Shown piece by piece: positions 53,123 to 62,817 of a stretch of DNA of 64,000 nucleotides. The stretch comes from Shewanella polaris (lineage in GTDB: Bacteria; Pseudomonadota; Gammaproteobacteria; Enterobacterales; Shewanellaceae), in the NCBI RefSeq assembly GCF_006385555.1, contig NZ_CP041036.1:248001-312000 (forward strand), read 5' to 3'. Both the position numbers and the translations under genes were made by a program. The notes below the pieces were generated by a model, which searched no databases, was not told the origin of the DNA, and saw only the letters and a program-made list of their open reading frames with translations. How positions within the stretch are numbered: position 1 is the first letter of the stretch; each line of letters starts with the position of its first letter.

Positions 53123-54406
53123 ATGAATCAAATGACAGCAACAATAGGGCGTTGGCAAGGTGCTGGTTTAATGGCCACCACTTTGTTAGGAACCGGGGTG
53201 TTTATTTTACCGCAAATGACCATTGAAGTAGCGGGTTCAGCCTCGTTATTGGCGTGGCTATTACTCACGGTTGCGATTATCCCCGTTGCATTAGTATTTG
53301 GTTTACTTGCGAGTCGGTTCCCACACGCAGCAGGCCCCGCTTACTTTATTGAAAAAGCATTTGGTGCTACGGCGGGAAGAACCATTGGGTTAATCTTTTT
53401 ATTGGTTATTCCTATTGGTGCGCCAGCAGCCATTTTAATGACTTTTCAATTTTTAGATGCGCTGGTGTCGATTTCTGGGATTGGCCAATTAGTTGCAGAG
53501 TTAGTTATTGTCGCGGTACTACTGCTGTTGAATATCAAAGGTATTCAAGTGTCGGCAAAATTACAGTTTGCACTCACTTTGCTGATTGTTGCTGTCGTGG
53601 CCATATTGTTCGGTGCCAGTGGATTAAATGTGGATCAGCTAGAAAACTTTGCTCATAGTAGTCACCCACAATTTAGTGGGGTAATGCTGGCAATGGGGAT
53701 TGGTTTTTGGAGCTTTCTAGGTATAGAGGCCATGACCCATCTTGCCAGTGACTTCCGCCAACCTCAAAAAGACTTGTTACCAGCGATGATGATGGGCACT
53801 GTGCTAGTGGGCGTTATTTATTTAGCCTGTACCTTTCTATTACTTATGGTGCCTATTGAAGGTGAAGGCTTAGCGATGATATTGGCATTTGATTATTTCT
53901 TATCAAATACTTTTTTAAGCGGGTATGGCGCTAATATTATTGGAATACTGGGCATAGCCAGCGGTTTAGCCACGGTGAACGTGTATGCCGCCAGTGCAGC
54001 TCGTTTGTTATGGAGTTTTAGTAAAGAAGGTATTTTGCCACGCTATTTTGATAAGTTAAATCCACACGGTGTACCTTTTAGAGCTTTGTTTGCCATTTTA
54101 GGCGCGATGGCAATTGTCATTGTAGTGACCTTTTATAGCAAACATGAATTAGAAGACTTAATCGCGTGGAGTAATGGTGTGTTTGTGATTATTTATTTAT
54201 TGGCCATGTTGTCAGCAGCTAAGTTACTCAGCAAGCGATATTTACCATTAGTTATTGCAGGTTGTTTGTTTTGCATTGGATTGGGTATCGCACTGGGTAC
54301 TAATATGATTTATGCACTGGTATTGGTGCTGGTTATTGCCCCTTTTATGTGGTGGCAAAAAGCACATCTCACTCGAAAATATTTGCTGCATAATAACGAG
54401 GGTTAA
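53123..54406 (+). CDS. APC-family amino-acid exporter, YjeH type
   Basis: A 427-residue permease with twelve membrane helices. The N-terminal GAGLMATTLLGTGVFILPQM matches the YjeH branch of the amino acid-polyamine-organocation family, whose E. coli member exports methionine and branched-chain amino acids. The divergent Lrp-type regulator supports an amino-acid substrate. A second ATG at 53132 is also possible. Substrate assignment is by analogy. Confidence 0.85.
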   Translation: MNQMTATIGRWQGAGLMATTLLGTGVFILPQMTIEVAGSASLLAWLLLTVAIIPVALVFGLLASRFPHAAGPAYFIEKAFGATAGRTIGLIFLLVIPIGAPAAILMTFQFLDALVSISGIGQLVAELVIVAVLLLLNIKGIQVSAKLQFALTLLIVAVVAILFGASGLNVDQLENFAHSSHPQFSGVMLAMGIGFWSFLGIEAMTHLASDFRQPQKDLLPAMMMGTVLVGVIYLACTFLLLMVPIEGEGLAMILAFDYFLSNTFLSGYGANIIGILGIASGLATVNVYAASAARLLWSFSKEGILPRYFDKLNPHGVPFRALFAILGAMAIVIVVTFYSKHELEDLIAWSNGVFVIIYLLAMLSAAKLLSKRYLPLVIAGCLFCIGLGIALGTNMIYALVLVLVIAPFMWWQKAHLTRKYLLHNNEG

Positions 54407-54418
54407 TTCAGCAAATAT

Positions 54419-54871
54419 TTAATCGTTGGATTCAATCGCAATATTGCGCATTTGAATGAGCTCACTGTGCTTTAAGTGGAGTAAATCAGCTGTGCGACGA
54501 ATAATTTGGTCTTCATATTGCGACAATTCACCATCGGAATACGCTAGTTGCCACATTGAAAGTAGTAATTTTTGTTTATCATCAATGCTAAATTGAGCAT
54601 TAATCTCGGCGGTAAACTCAAATAGAGATGTGGCATTTTTACGGCTTTGTTTTGCCTCTTCTATAAGGGTTATCGCTTCTTCTGAGTTAATGCCTAACGT
54701 GTTTATGAGCATTTCAGGCAGTAAAGCAGCTTCAGCAGCAGCCAAATTTTCGTCGGCATACACAACCTCTTGCAATAGGGTTGCGGCAGCAAGGTTGAGG
54801 TTTTTCTGTTTATCTTCTGGGCTACTTTCTTGAGTATGAGATTGGAGAAATTGCTTTAGTTTGGCGATCAT
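54419..54871 (-). CDS. TerB-family protein
   Basis: A 150-residue helical protein of the TerB/tellurite-resistance fold. Acidic helix-loop motifs VVYADENLAAAE and LAYSDGELSQYED are the family's metal-binding-like D-x-x-x/E positions. TerB domains bind calcium in some proteins, and their role in stress resistance is unclear. It is not near other ter genes. It is convergent with the exporter. ATG at 54871 is preferred to 54886. Confidence 0.8.
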   Translation of the reverse strand: MIAKLKQFLQSHTQESSPEDKQKNLNLAAATLLQEVVYADENLAAAEAALLPEMLINTLGINSEEAITLIEEAKQSRKNATSLFEFTAEINAQFSIDDKQKLLLSMWQLAYSDGELSQYEDQIIRRTADLLHLKHSELIQMRNIAIESND

Positions 54872-54910
54872 AATTATTCTGTCCAATGTTACTATTCATT
54901 TTTTATGCTA

Positions 54911-54947
54911 GCAAAAATGCTAATCCCAAGCGAATGGCTTGGGATTA
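54911..54947 (-). terminator. Rho-independent terminator after the DUF2780 gene
   Basis: The arms TAATCCCAAGC and GCTTGGGATTA enclose a five-base loop; on the minus strand GCATTTTTG follows. It lies about 67 bases beyond the stop of the DUF2780 gene. Confidence 0.75.
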
Positions 54948-55013
54948 AATAATGTTAACGCAATATTTGTTGGCTACTGGTGAGCCACTTATGATTAGCC
55001 ATCTTAATGAAGA

Positions 55014-55559
55014 TTATAAGACTGAACCTAAACCTTTCATTAATAAGTCAACAGTGCCATCACCACCACTTTGTTGTAGATAGTTTTTAGCAATATCAAC
55101 CATAGGGGTAATATATTCTTTTGAAATACCGAGGGTTTCAAAAGCATCATATACCATGGCGCTGCCTTGTAATGCTGAGCCTAAATCACCCGCTTGTGAT
55201 AATAATCCTGACATTCCACTATCTGATGATAATGCCGGTACCGCAGCCAGTAAGCTGTCTGCATTAGGAATACTGCTGGTTAATTGGCTGAAATCGTTAT
55301 CACCTAAATTGGTTTGGGCTAAACTCAATAACGACCCCAATCCACCTTCTGCTTGGTTTTGAGACAAACCAAGTTGTGACATGACGCTGCCTACTAAGGC
55401 ACTTGATTGCTCGGTGGTTTCAGATTGCACTATTGTTTGAGCTTGTTCTGTTACTGGTTTTTTAGTCATTTCAGTCACGCTGTCTAACCAACCCGCTGAG
55501 GCTGGTGTAGAAAATACCAAGACGGTAACAAGTACCGGTAATGCGGATGCTAATTTCAT
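55014..55559 (-). CDS. DUF2780 (VcgC/VcgE-like) exported protein
   Basis: A 181-residue protein with a signal peptide cleaved near ASAGW (about residue 23). A DUF2780 region follows: LVGSVMSQLGLSQNQAEGGLGSLLSLAQ and a serine/leucine-rich helical part ending in LLMKGLGSVL. It has no catalytic motif. The function of the family is unknown. Single gene with its own terminator. Confidence 0.78.
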   Translation of the reverse strand: MKLASALPVLVTVLVFSTPASAGWLDSVTEMTKKPVTEQAQTIVQSETTEQSSALVGSVMSQLGLSQNQAEGGLGSLLSLAQTNLGDNDFSQLTSSIPNADSLLAAVPALSSDSGMSGLLSQAGDLGSALQGSAMVYDAFETLGISKEYITPMVDIAKNYLQQSGGDGTVDLLMKGLGSVL

Positions 55560-55729
55560 AATTCGTGCCCTGTAATGTGTTTTAATAGCTAAACTTAGGC
55601 GTCATTTTAACCTGATTTATATAAATACGACAACAGATCACACTTTTTACTCATTAGACTTGTGCAAAATAGATTTTTTTTGGGTATCCTAAGCGCCATA
55701 TTCACCGTTAATAGATTACTGGAACCCAA

Positions 55730-56452
55730 ATGTCATTGTTTGCCATTTTGACTGAAGCATTTAACTTTTTTCGAAACCATATCCGTCAGCTTGCCGTACT
55801 GACTTTGCCATTACTGTTAATCCAAGTCGCTATTCAACTTTGGCTTGGTAATGAAATGATCCAGGCTGATGTCGAAAATCCGCAATTTGGCGCGATACAT
55901 GCTGCTGCAATGATGGTGCTATTGTTGGTCTTTTCATTTTTAATTGCTGCTTTAACTCTGTATTTGGAATTACGCTCTCAAGGCCATGATCTTGCGCCAG
56001 GACAAATATTAAAAGCGAGCTTTCCGTTTGTACCACCGCTATTACTGGCAGGGGTATTTTCTGGCTTAGCTATTTTAGCGCCAGTAATGATTTCTGCTGC
56101 ATTTGGTCCATTGTGGTTGATTGGCTTAGTTGTAAGCTTGTACCTTTTCTCTCGCTTAGCTTATGTGAACTTTATGGTGGTGGTTGAGCGTTTAACGCCA
56201 TTTGAAGCGATTAAGAGTAGCTTTAAATTTAGTGGGCCAATTACCATTAAAACCATTGCGGTATTAATGTTATACGTACCATTGTCTCTATTGGCGGGTA
56301 TGTTTTCACAAGTTGCGGTGCAAGTTGGCTTTCCGCTGCAGCTAGTGGTTGAGGTGACTTTTTCGTTCTTAGGTTTGTTTGTTAATATAGCTTTGTTTAG
56401 ATTGTATATGGTTAATCGTAAAACACCGGATGTTGATAACGCTGAAGGATAA
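55730..56452 (+). CDS. YciC-like inner-membrane protein
   Basis: A 240-residue protein with about six membrane helices. The start SLFAILTEAFNFFRNHIRQLAVLTLPLLL and the central VERLTPFEAIKSSFKFS are typical of the YciC (UPF0259) family. Function is unknown. It is followed after 32 bases by the Sel1-repeat gene, probably in one transcript. Confidence 0.78.
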   Translation: MSLFAILTEAFNFFRNHIRQLAVLTLPLLLIQVAIQLWLGNEMIQADVENPQFGAIHAAAMMVLLLVFSFLIAALTLYLELRSQGHDLAPGQILKASFPFVPPLLLAGVFSGLAILAPVMISAAFGPLWLIGLVVSLYLFSRLAYVNFMVVVERLTPFEAIKSSFKFSGPITIKTIAVLMLYVPLSLLAGMFSQVAVQVGFPLQLVVEVTFSFLGLFVNIALFRLYMVNRKTPDVDNAEG

Positions 56453-56484
56453 GCATTCCATTAACGATCAAAAAGGAGAGGCCA

Positions 56485-57939
56485 TTGTTAAATGATATTG
56501 AGTTTATTGATGGTTTTTCTACTGAGTTGAGTGATGATTACCGTTTAGCTAAAAGCTATGTCCGCGATATTCCTACTCAAGCGCTCGTTTATATTAGGAG
56601 TTTTACCCATAAGCTGGCCGCTCAATTGGCTCAACTGCACGATATAACATTTACCTCTGCAAATTTATATGATCGTATCGAACAGCTAAATCAGCAGCGG
56701 GTGATTGATGTTGCAGCCGTGCGGGCGTTACACCGTCTCCGCACTGACGGTAATCGCGGCGCCCATCCTGAAAAATATCATTTAACTCAAGTTCAGCTTA
56801 TTAATATAGCTGAAAAGTCGATTCATCATATTTTGCAGTTAATTGAAAAACTGTATCAACCTTTACGTCATCGCACTGCACCCCATTATCAATTTGAAGC
56901 TTTCGACTCATATGCTGGTCGCGACTTATGCTATCGCGCAGTGATGCAGAATGACCCCGAAGCCCAGTATTTAGTTGGTATGTCACTTAAAGCCAAAGGG
57001 GTGATGCTGCAAGAGCAGGAACGCGCTTTGGCACAAACCATTGACGAAGCAAGTTCTACAATATCAAAAAACTCAACCTCAAACGCTTCAATGGCAAGCG
57101 AGCAAACATCAGCCGATGTATTTGCGCAAGCTGCTCACTGGTTTAGTCTTGCATCAGGGCAACATCAAACTGCATTATTTGAGCATGGTGTGAGCTTATT
57201 GCATGGTTATAGCGGTAAGGTCAATTCAGCTGAGGGTGAACAGTTTATTGCACAAGCCGCAGAGCAAGGCGTGGTTAATGCCCAAGCTTTATTGGGTTTC
57301 TTCTATCTGGTGGGAAGTGACCAATTCGAGGTTGATCTTAGTCAAGCCGAAACATTACTAACCTTGGCAGCGAACGCTGAAAATGCTGAAGCAATGTCAA
57401 ATCTTGGGGTATTGTTCTATCAAAACCAGCAATTCGAGCAGGCTTACTTATGGGTAAGCAAAGCAGCACAAACAGGTTATCCTCATGCACAATATCATTT
57501 GGCGTTAATGTTGGAGCAAGGTCAAGGTTGTAATGTTGATATAACTAAAAGTCAGCAATGGATGCAAGAAGCCGCAGAGCAAGGTCAATTAGATGCAATG
57601 TTACGCTGTGGTAGTGATATTTTGCATGATGACGCTGCCAGTCAGCAACAACTTGAAACGGCTGAACACTATTTACATCAAGTGATTAAGTATGGCCGTA
57701 ATGTCACCGCAATGATTGAATTGAGTGTGGCTTTAGCTGACGGAATTTTAGGTCGTATTGATGTGGTGCAAGCTGCGTATTTATTACAGCAAGCAAACTT
57801 GCATGCTGATGATATTCAACGACAAGTCATCGAACCATTATGGCAGTCGTTATTGATGCAAATTGAGAGTGTGATTGCGCTTAATCCAACAGAAGCGGAA
57901 TTGGCTGCTTTACAACAAGCTAAACGCTTTCTTGGATAA
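56485..57939 (+). CDS. DUF4145-like plus Sel1-repeat protein
   Basis: A 484-residue cytoplasmic protein. The N-terminal part (about 1-125) resembles DUF4145-like segments found at the start of some type I restriction subunits (LRTDGNRGAHPEKYHL). The C-terminal part (about 205-430) has Sel1/TPR-like repeats such as GEQFIAQAAEQGVVNAQALLGFFYLVGS and SKAAQTGYPHAQYHLALMLEQGQG. The start is TTG with AAAGGAGAG six bases before it; no ATG fits. Sel1 repeats mediate protein contacts, often in signalling. The partner is unknown. Confidence 0.75.
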   Translation: MLNDIEFIDGFSTELSDDYRLAKSYVRDIPTQALVYIRSFTHKLAAQLAQLHDITFTSANLYDRIEQLNQQRVIDVAAVRALHRLRTDGNRGAHPEKYHLTQVQLINIAEKSIHHILQLIEKLYQPLRHRTAPHYQFEAFDSYAGRDLCYRAVMQNDPEAQYLVGMSLKAKGVMLQEQERALAQTIDEASSTISKNSTSNASMASEQTSADVFAQAAHWFSLASGQHQTALFEHGVSLLHGYSGKVNSAEGEQFIAQAAEQGVVNAQALLGFFYLVGSDQFEVDLSQAETLLTLAANAENAEAMSNLGVLFYQNQQFEQAYLWVSKAAQTGYPHAQYHLALMLEQGQGCNVDITKSQQWMQEAAEQGQLDAMLRCGSDILHDDAASQQQLETAEHYLHQVIKYGRNVTAMIELSVALADGILGRIDVVQAAYLLQQANLHADDIQRQVIEPLWQSLLMQIESVIALNPTEAELAALQQAKRFLG

Positions 57940-58113
57940 GCCATGTTGTTGCCTCAACGATGGCATGTCCTCCTATTGTCTAGAAGTACATCACGCTTAG
58001 GGTGTTAATGCCATGCTCAATAATTTTCTGAACAATTAAGAGTGGTGCAAGCTTTTCAATTTAAGGCTCACTTCTAAATGGCCATTATTTAGGTTAAGGG
58101 CTACTCAGGTAAA

Positions 58114-60327
58114 TTATCCCTTTTCTAAGTTGTTATCAGGAAACAATGGGATCGGTCGACATACTCCGTACCCTTGTGCAAAATCAACTCCCATTTCATC
58201 TAGGATTTCTATAATGGATTGATTTTCGGCAAATTCGGCAATGGTAATTTTTCCCATGATATGACCGATTTGGTTAATAGTTTGAGTAATCGCACGGTCG
58301 ACCGCATCATTTTCTAAATTTTTGACAAAGCTACCATCGATTTTCAGATAATCAACGGGTAAATTTTTAAGGTATCCAAAAGAACTAGAGCCTGTACCGA
58401 AATCATCCAACGCAAATTTAACACCTATTTCTTTACATGCTGTGATGAACTCGATTGCAGAGTGCATGTCTTTCACCGCTGCTGTTTCTGTTATTTCAAA
58501 GCAAAGGCATTGTGGATCGATATTATATTCTATAATTTTCTGTTTGATATATTCAAATAGGTCCAATGAATTAATAGACAATCCTGACAGGTTGATGTTG
58601 ACTATCAATGTCTTGTTCTCATGAATTTGCTGCAAAAGGTGGAATCCAGACAACACCTTATTGATTACCCAACGATCAATTTCCCTGATTAGATTGTATC
58701 GTTCTGCAGCCGGAAGAAAATGACCAGGAAGAATGATTTCACCTTCATTCGATACCATCCTTAAAAGGACTTCAAGGTGTAAGCATGATTCGTCATCTGA
58801 AGTAAGGGAACGATAGACTTGATGGTATAGAACGAATCGATCATCTTTCAAGGCTGAATTAATACGTCCTACCCATCCAGTTTGGCTTCGTCTGTCGGCT
58901 AATTCTATATCGCTCTCTTTATATTGGCATACCTGATGGCGTCCTTGCTCTTTAGCCCAGTAACACGCGGAGTCAGCCTGACCTATAATTTCTTTGCAGC
59001 TAAAACTGTCATTTACTATTGCGGTAAAGCCTATACTTATTCCAACCGTATATATTTGCTTTTCCCAGACAATCTGGAATTCTTCAATCGCATTGAGTAA
59101 CGCTTGAGCTATTAATTTTCCTCTAGTTTCATCACAACACTCAAGAATTAAACCAAATTCATCACCACCAAGACGAGCTAGAGTATCGTTTGCACGTATT
59201 TGGGAGGACATGATGCGAGATAATTGTTGGAGCACATCATCTCCGGCACTATGCCCACATGAATCATTTATTATTTTGAAGCGGTCGAGATCCATGTAGC
59301 AAATGATATATATTTGACCATTGTCAATTGTATTATCTATGGCTTTTGTCACTCGGTTTTCAAATTCACGGCGATTGATTAATCCCGTTAACAAATCATG
59401 TGTAGCTTCCCAGGATTGTCTTTCAAGATGTTTTCGGGCGACAGTGACATCACGTAAACATAAAACACCACCAATAAGCTTCTTTCTCTGGTCAAATATG
59501 GGGGCTGATCGCTCTTCGACCGCGATTTTAAGGTCTCCTGATATTTCGAGCATACTACGTTGGTTGCAAGTTGCCACAGTTCCAGAATCTAATGTTTCTT
59601 GTAGGGCACTGTCTATTGCAAATCCAGTATGCATATCTGTGAGCTGAAGATGATCTGCTATGGACTCACCCTGTAACTCAGCTAATGATTTTCCCAGCAT
59701 TTTCTCTGCTGGCAAGTTTAAATAGATAAGATTACCATTAATATCAAATAGTAATATTGCATCGGCAATAGAATGCAATGTGGTTACTGCCCGTTCTTTT
59801 TCGGTATATAATTCGTCTGAAATTCGTTGAAGCGCCCTTATCGGTAGTAAACGTAGAACAAGTAAAATGAGTAAGGCTAAGACGAAACCAAGTACAAAGG
59901 CCAAAAGTATATTTTTATATAGCGTCGAAAGTGATGCACTAACAACGATATTCCCAACAACTTTATCAATATCATAAAGTGGATAGCTGCGTTGCACCGT
60001 AAAACCAGTTAGAGCCTCTCCGGATGAAGTGATGACTTCTCCTTCTGAATCGAGTATCTGGATGTATTCGTTGTCTAATCGCACTGGCTCTCTACTGAGT
60101 ACACCTTGTAAGCGGTTCTCAGCATACATCCACGTATCGGGAAGAGTTGTGATTAAATCAGCCTGAGCATTGGCTTTAATCTTAGCTTTAAAGCTGAGTG
60201 ATTTTGTTAGGTCGTTATATGCCGTTAGTGTGTAACCTACAGGCAGGCTAATACCGACCAGTAAGGATATTAACAGTGCATAATGGGTTAACGTCTTCGC
60301 CAGTCGCGTATCTTGAGTAGATAACAT
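58114..60327 (-). CDS. Membrane PAS-GGDEF-EAL c-di-GMP enzyme
   Basis: A 737-residue inner-membrane protein. It has a first helix (about 14-34), a periplasmic domain of about 110 residues, a second helix (about 148-170), a PAS domain (about 190-300), a GGDEF domain and an EAL domain. The GGDEF site is intact (RLGGDEFGLIL), with an RxxD inhibitory site (RAND) five residues before it. The EAL core reads EVL, with FEITETAA, LDDFGTGSSSFGYL and YLKIDGSFVKN present, so phosphodiesterase activity is plausible. The gene lies ten bases after a PstS-like gene, suggesting that the periplasmic protein controls it. Confidence 0.93.
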   Translation of the reverse strand: MLSTQDTRLAKTLTHYALLISLLVGISLPVGYTLTAYNDLTKSLSFKAKIKANAQADLITTLPDTWMYAENRLQGVLSREPVRLDNEYIQILDSEGEVITSSGEALTGFTVQRSYPLYDIDKVVGNIVVSASLSTLYKNILLAFVLGFVLALLILLVLRLLPIRALQRISDELYTEKERAVTTLHSIADAILLFDINGNLIYLNLPAEKMLGKSLAELQGESIADHLQLTDMHTGFAIDSALQETLDSGTVATCNQRSMLEISGDLKIAVEERSAPIFDQRKKLIGGVLCLRDVTVARKHLERQSWEATHDLLTGLINRREFENRVTKAIDNTIDNGQIYIICYMDLDRFKIINDSCGHSAGDDVLQQLSRIMSSQIRANDTLARLGGDEFGLILECCDETRGKLIAQALLNAIEEFQIVWEKQIYTVGISIGFTAIVNDSFSCKEIIGQADSACYWAKEQGRHQVCQYKESDIELADRRSQTGWVGRINSALKDDRFVLYHQVYRSLTSDDESCLHLEVLLRMVSNEGEIILPGHFLPAAERYNLIREIDRWVINKVLSGFHLLQQIHENKTLIVNINLSGLSINSLDLFEYIKQKIIEYNIDPQCLCFEITETAAVKDMHSAIEFITACKEIGVKFALDDFGTGSSSFGYLKNLPVDYLKIDGSFVKNLENDAVDRAITQTINQIGHIMGKITIAEFAENQSIIEILDEMGVDFAQGYGVCRPIPLFPDNNLEKG

Positions 60328-60337
60328 CTAATTCAAC

Positions 60338-61168
60338 CTATTCAGGTATATAATTTCCATTGCTCTCCAAAATCTCTTTTCCTATTGTAGAGTTAACGAA
60401 ACTAATAAAGTCAGCAACATAAATCGGAATGTTTTTAGGAAGAATAAAGTAGAAATGTTTGATCATAGGGTAGCTACCTGCAATACAAGTCTCTGCTGTT
60501 GGCTTTACGCCATTTAACTTTAAGGCATGAATAGATCTTTTTTCAGAAAGGATTAGTGCCAAAGTAGTTACACCGAAACTACCAGGGGTTTGTTCAATTT
60601 TTTCGACGGTTTCTTGATCAGTAGATGCAAATAATAGCCCTGTGCGCTTTTCTGCGAATTGGATAGCATTTTTAAGTTCTGGGGAAAGTTTTTCCAGTTG
60701 TTTGGTATTGTCATCGTCATGCTGGCGGATGATTGGGCGAACTAAATCTCCATTCGGCCATATTGTTTGTTTACCGTTATAAATATCAACAAGCTCATCA
60801 ATAGAAATATCCGTAACATCTAAATTATTTGATACCGCAATTACTGTGGGGGTACGAGCATATTCTATTACGCTAGCTTCTGCTGTAAACTCCGTTTTTT
60901 TGAATCCGCGAGTACTTAACCCAATATCGATTTTACCACGAGGTACAGCTTTAATTGCACCGCTACTACCAATGCTGGGCAAAACAGTAATGTGTATGTC
61001 TGGATTACGTTCTTGGTATGCATTAGCCAGTATCTGCATTGTGCCTAGTGCGTTTCCTGTACCGCCAATGATAATATTTTCTGCCCATACAGATGAACAG
61101 AAAAATATTCCCAAACAGGCCAGCGATAAACAAGACTGTGTTATCCATTTTTGACATGCTACAAACAT
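60338..61168 (-). CDS. PstS-like periplasmic binding protein
   Basis: A 276-residue protein with a signal peptide (cleaved near VWAEN) and a PstS-type type II binding-protein fold. IIIGGTGNALGTMQILANAYQ matches the N-terminal anion-binding loop and PSIGSSGAIKAVPRGKIDIGLSTRG the second loop. No pstCAB genes are near. It is the first gene of a two-gene unit with the PAS-GGDEF-EAL gene, so a sensory role is more likely than transport. The ligand may be phosphate or another oxyanion, which is inference. Confidence 0.85.
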   Translation of the reverse strand: MFVACQKWITQSCLSLACLGIFFCSSVWAENIIIGGTGNALGTMQILANAYQERNPDIHITVLPSIGSSGAIKAVPRGKIDIGLSTRGFKKTEFTAEASVIEYARTPTVIAVSNNLDVTDISIDELVDIYNGKQTIWPNGDLVRPIIRQHDDDNTKQLEKLSPELKNAIQFAEKRTGLLFASTDQETVEKIEQTPGSFGVTTLALILSEKRSIHALKLNGVKPTAETCIAGSYPMIKHFYFILPKNIPIYVADFISFVNSTIGKEILESNGNYIPE

Positions 61169-62025
61169 ATTTACCCTCTTTTATCGTGTTAATGATTATA
61201 TTTATAATTTAATCAGTTAGTTAAAGATGCGGTAAGTGTTTAAATCCTGTCGTCTTTACCCGGAGTTATTATTTCATACAATGTGTATAACCACGTGATA
61301 CTAACGTGGTGTAACTACAATCATTTTAGTACTTTAAAATGCTATTCACTCTGTTATTGTAAAAACATGCTCTCTATAAAAATATTATGGTTAGTACAAT
61401 ATAGCCCGTAAAAATAAGGTTGGTACGAATAGTCCAATAAATAGATTATTGGTCGAAATCAATAATTCAATATCGCATGTTTAGTAATCGGCCAACAGTG
61501 ACTTTTCTTTATCAGTAACTTTCTTCATCAATAAATGTTAGCGCAATTTATAAAGGTAGATAAATTTCAAAACCTCTTATATAAAATGTAACCTCACCCA
61601 ACAATAACGGTTGTGAGTCACTCTATAGATAGCTAGTTTTTATGATGAATTCGGGCTAAACCTTGTATCTAATATTCACGAGAACAATGGGTTGTCAGAT
61701 ACCTAGTAGTTAAAAAACCTAATACGTTAATGAAAGGCGTATGTGATATCAAAAGTGCGACTACACCTTAATATCTCCAATAAAAAACTTACTTAAATCA
61801 GCGGAAACGAGTGATGAAAAGTGAACGTTCTCGGTTTAAACCTGTCTTGGTTGCTATGTCGAGAGTGGGGTAAAAAAACACGCTTTAGCGGAGGGTTGAA
61901 CTATATTATGTGGTCAAAACTGTATAAAAACAAAGAGCGGCACTTGGTTGCAAGTGTCGCCTATTTGGTTAATGTGAATTACTCATTCATCTTACACTAA
62001 GTGTATCCAGCGCTTAGTTTCATTG
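61169..62025. other. Long intergenic region, about 860 bases
   Basis: No supportable gene in either strand; the longest ATG frames are under 25 codons. It holds the promoter of the PstS-like/GGDEF-EAL unit at its left end and a hairpin at 61937-61960 at its right end. No conserved RNA element was recognised. Confidence 0.5.
61918..61962 (-). terminator. Candidate terminator of the 62.0-62.4 kb gene
   Basis: The inverted repeat GCGGCACTTG / CAAGTGTCGC with a GTTG loop (61937-61960) is followed on the minus strand by TCTTTGTTTTTATAC. One arm position is mismatched on that strand. Confidence 0.5.
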
Positions 62026-62403
62026 TTAATCCGCTTGGTGTTCAAAAGTACGGCCGGTGTGTTGAGACTGATTGGTTTTAGCTCGAGTAAACATCTCTGC
62101 GTAAGGCGCTGTTGTTTCGCGTTGCACATTGGCGTTACTTTGGGAAAAGTGACCTTGTTGAGTCTGTGATTCTCGATGAGTTGAATGGTTATTACCAGAT
62201 TGGGCAAAGGCTTTACTTCTCAAGATTTTGTTGCCGAAAAGTTGGAAGGTAATAAAACTTAATAAGCCCAACATCAATAAAAAGGGTAGTAGCACAATGC
62301 TGGTGAATGCGATGCTAAAGAGCATAAGTGATGCCAAAATTGGGTTCATAGTCGAGAACCGATTTTTTAAATTGGCAGTGTGGAATGATTGATTAAATTT
62401 CAT
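62026..62403 (-). CDS. Small membrane protein with polar tail
   Basis: A 125-residue protein. Residues 20-58 form hydrophobic segments (MLFSIAFTSIVLLPFLLMLGLLSFITFQLFG). The C-terminal half is polar, rich in glutamine, serine and histidine, and probably disordered. AGGAG precedes ATG at 62403. The layout (double helix then basic residue cluster then polar tail) is repeated in the gene at 62.8 kb. No family recognised. Confidence 0.6.
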   Translation of the reverse strand: MKFNQSFHTANLKNRFSTMNPILASLMLFSIAFTSIVLLPFLLMLGLLSFITFQLFGNKILRSKAFAQSGNNHSTHRESQTQQGHFSQSNANVQRETTAPYAEMFTRAKTNQSQHTGRTFEHQAD

Positions 62404-62817
62404 AGTAACTCCTGAATGCACTTAGCTTGAAAATGAGTGCCTGAAAAACGTTACCTATACATCAGTAACGATGATTTAAAGAACAGTTTGCAATGATTAG
62501 ACATAATATGTCATGTTAAACCTGGTTAATGTTTAAGCTGGGGGGGATAACAATTTATTTTGTTGAGTCTTAACTTTCACCCGTCAATACCTTGCTGATG
62601 TTGGCTAAAGTTTTATTTTTAAGAGGTTTATATACCGAGACTAAGTGATTTTTGTGGGTTAGCCATAGATACGGTAAAAAGGTAAATGTCATCTTTACGC
62701 TTTGAGGTATTACTTCTCATCCTTTGCTTTAAACGGTTATTCGCCTTTATGAACATCTTTCTATCACGGCAAGCGGCAGTAAGGATAACTAATCAATATA
62801 AACCAATAACAGCATTT
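62404..62817. other. Intergenic region
   Basis: About 410 bases between the two small membrane-protein genes. A run of seven G lies at 62540-62546. No gene or terminator hairpin was seen. Confidence 0.5.

Noticed and set aside
58114..60327. Degenerate EAL domain because the motif reads EVL
   Set aside because: EVL is a frequent functional variant, and the other catalytic and metal residues are present.
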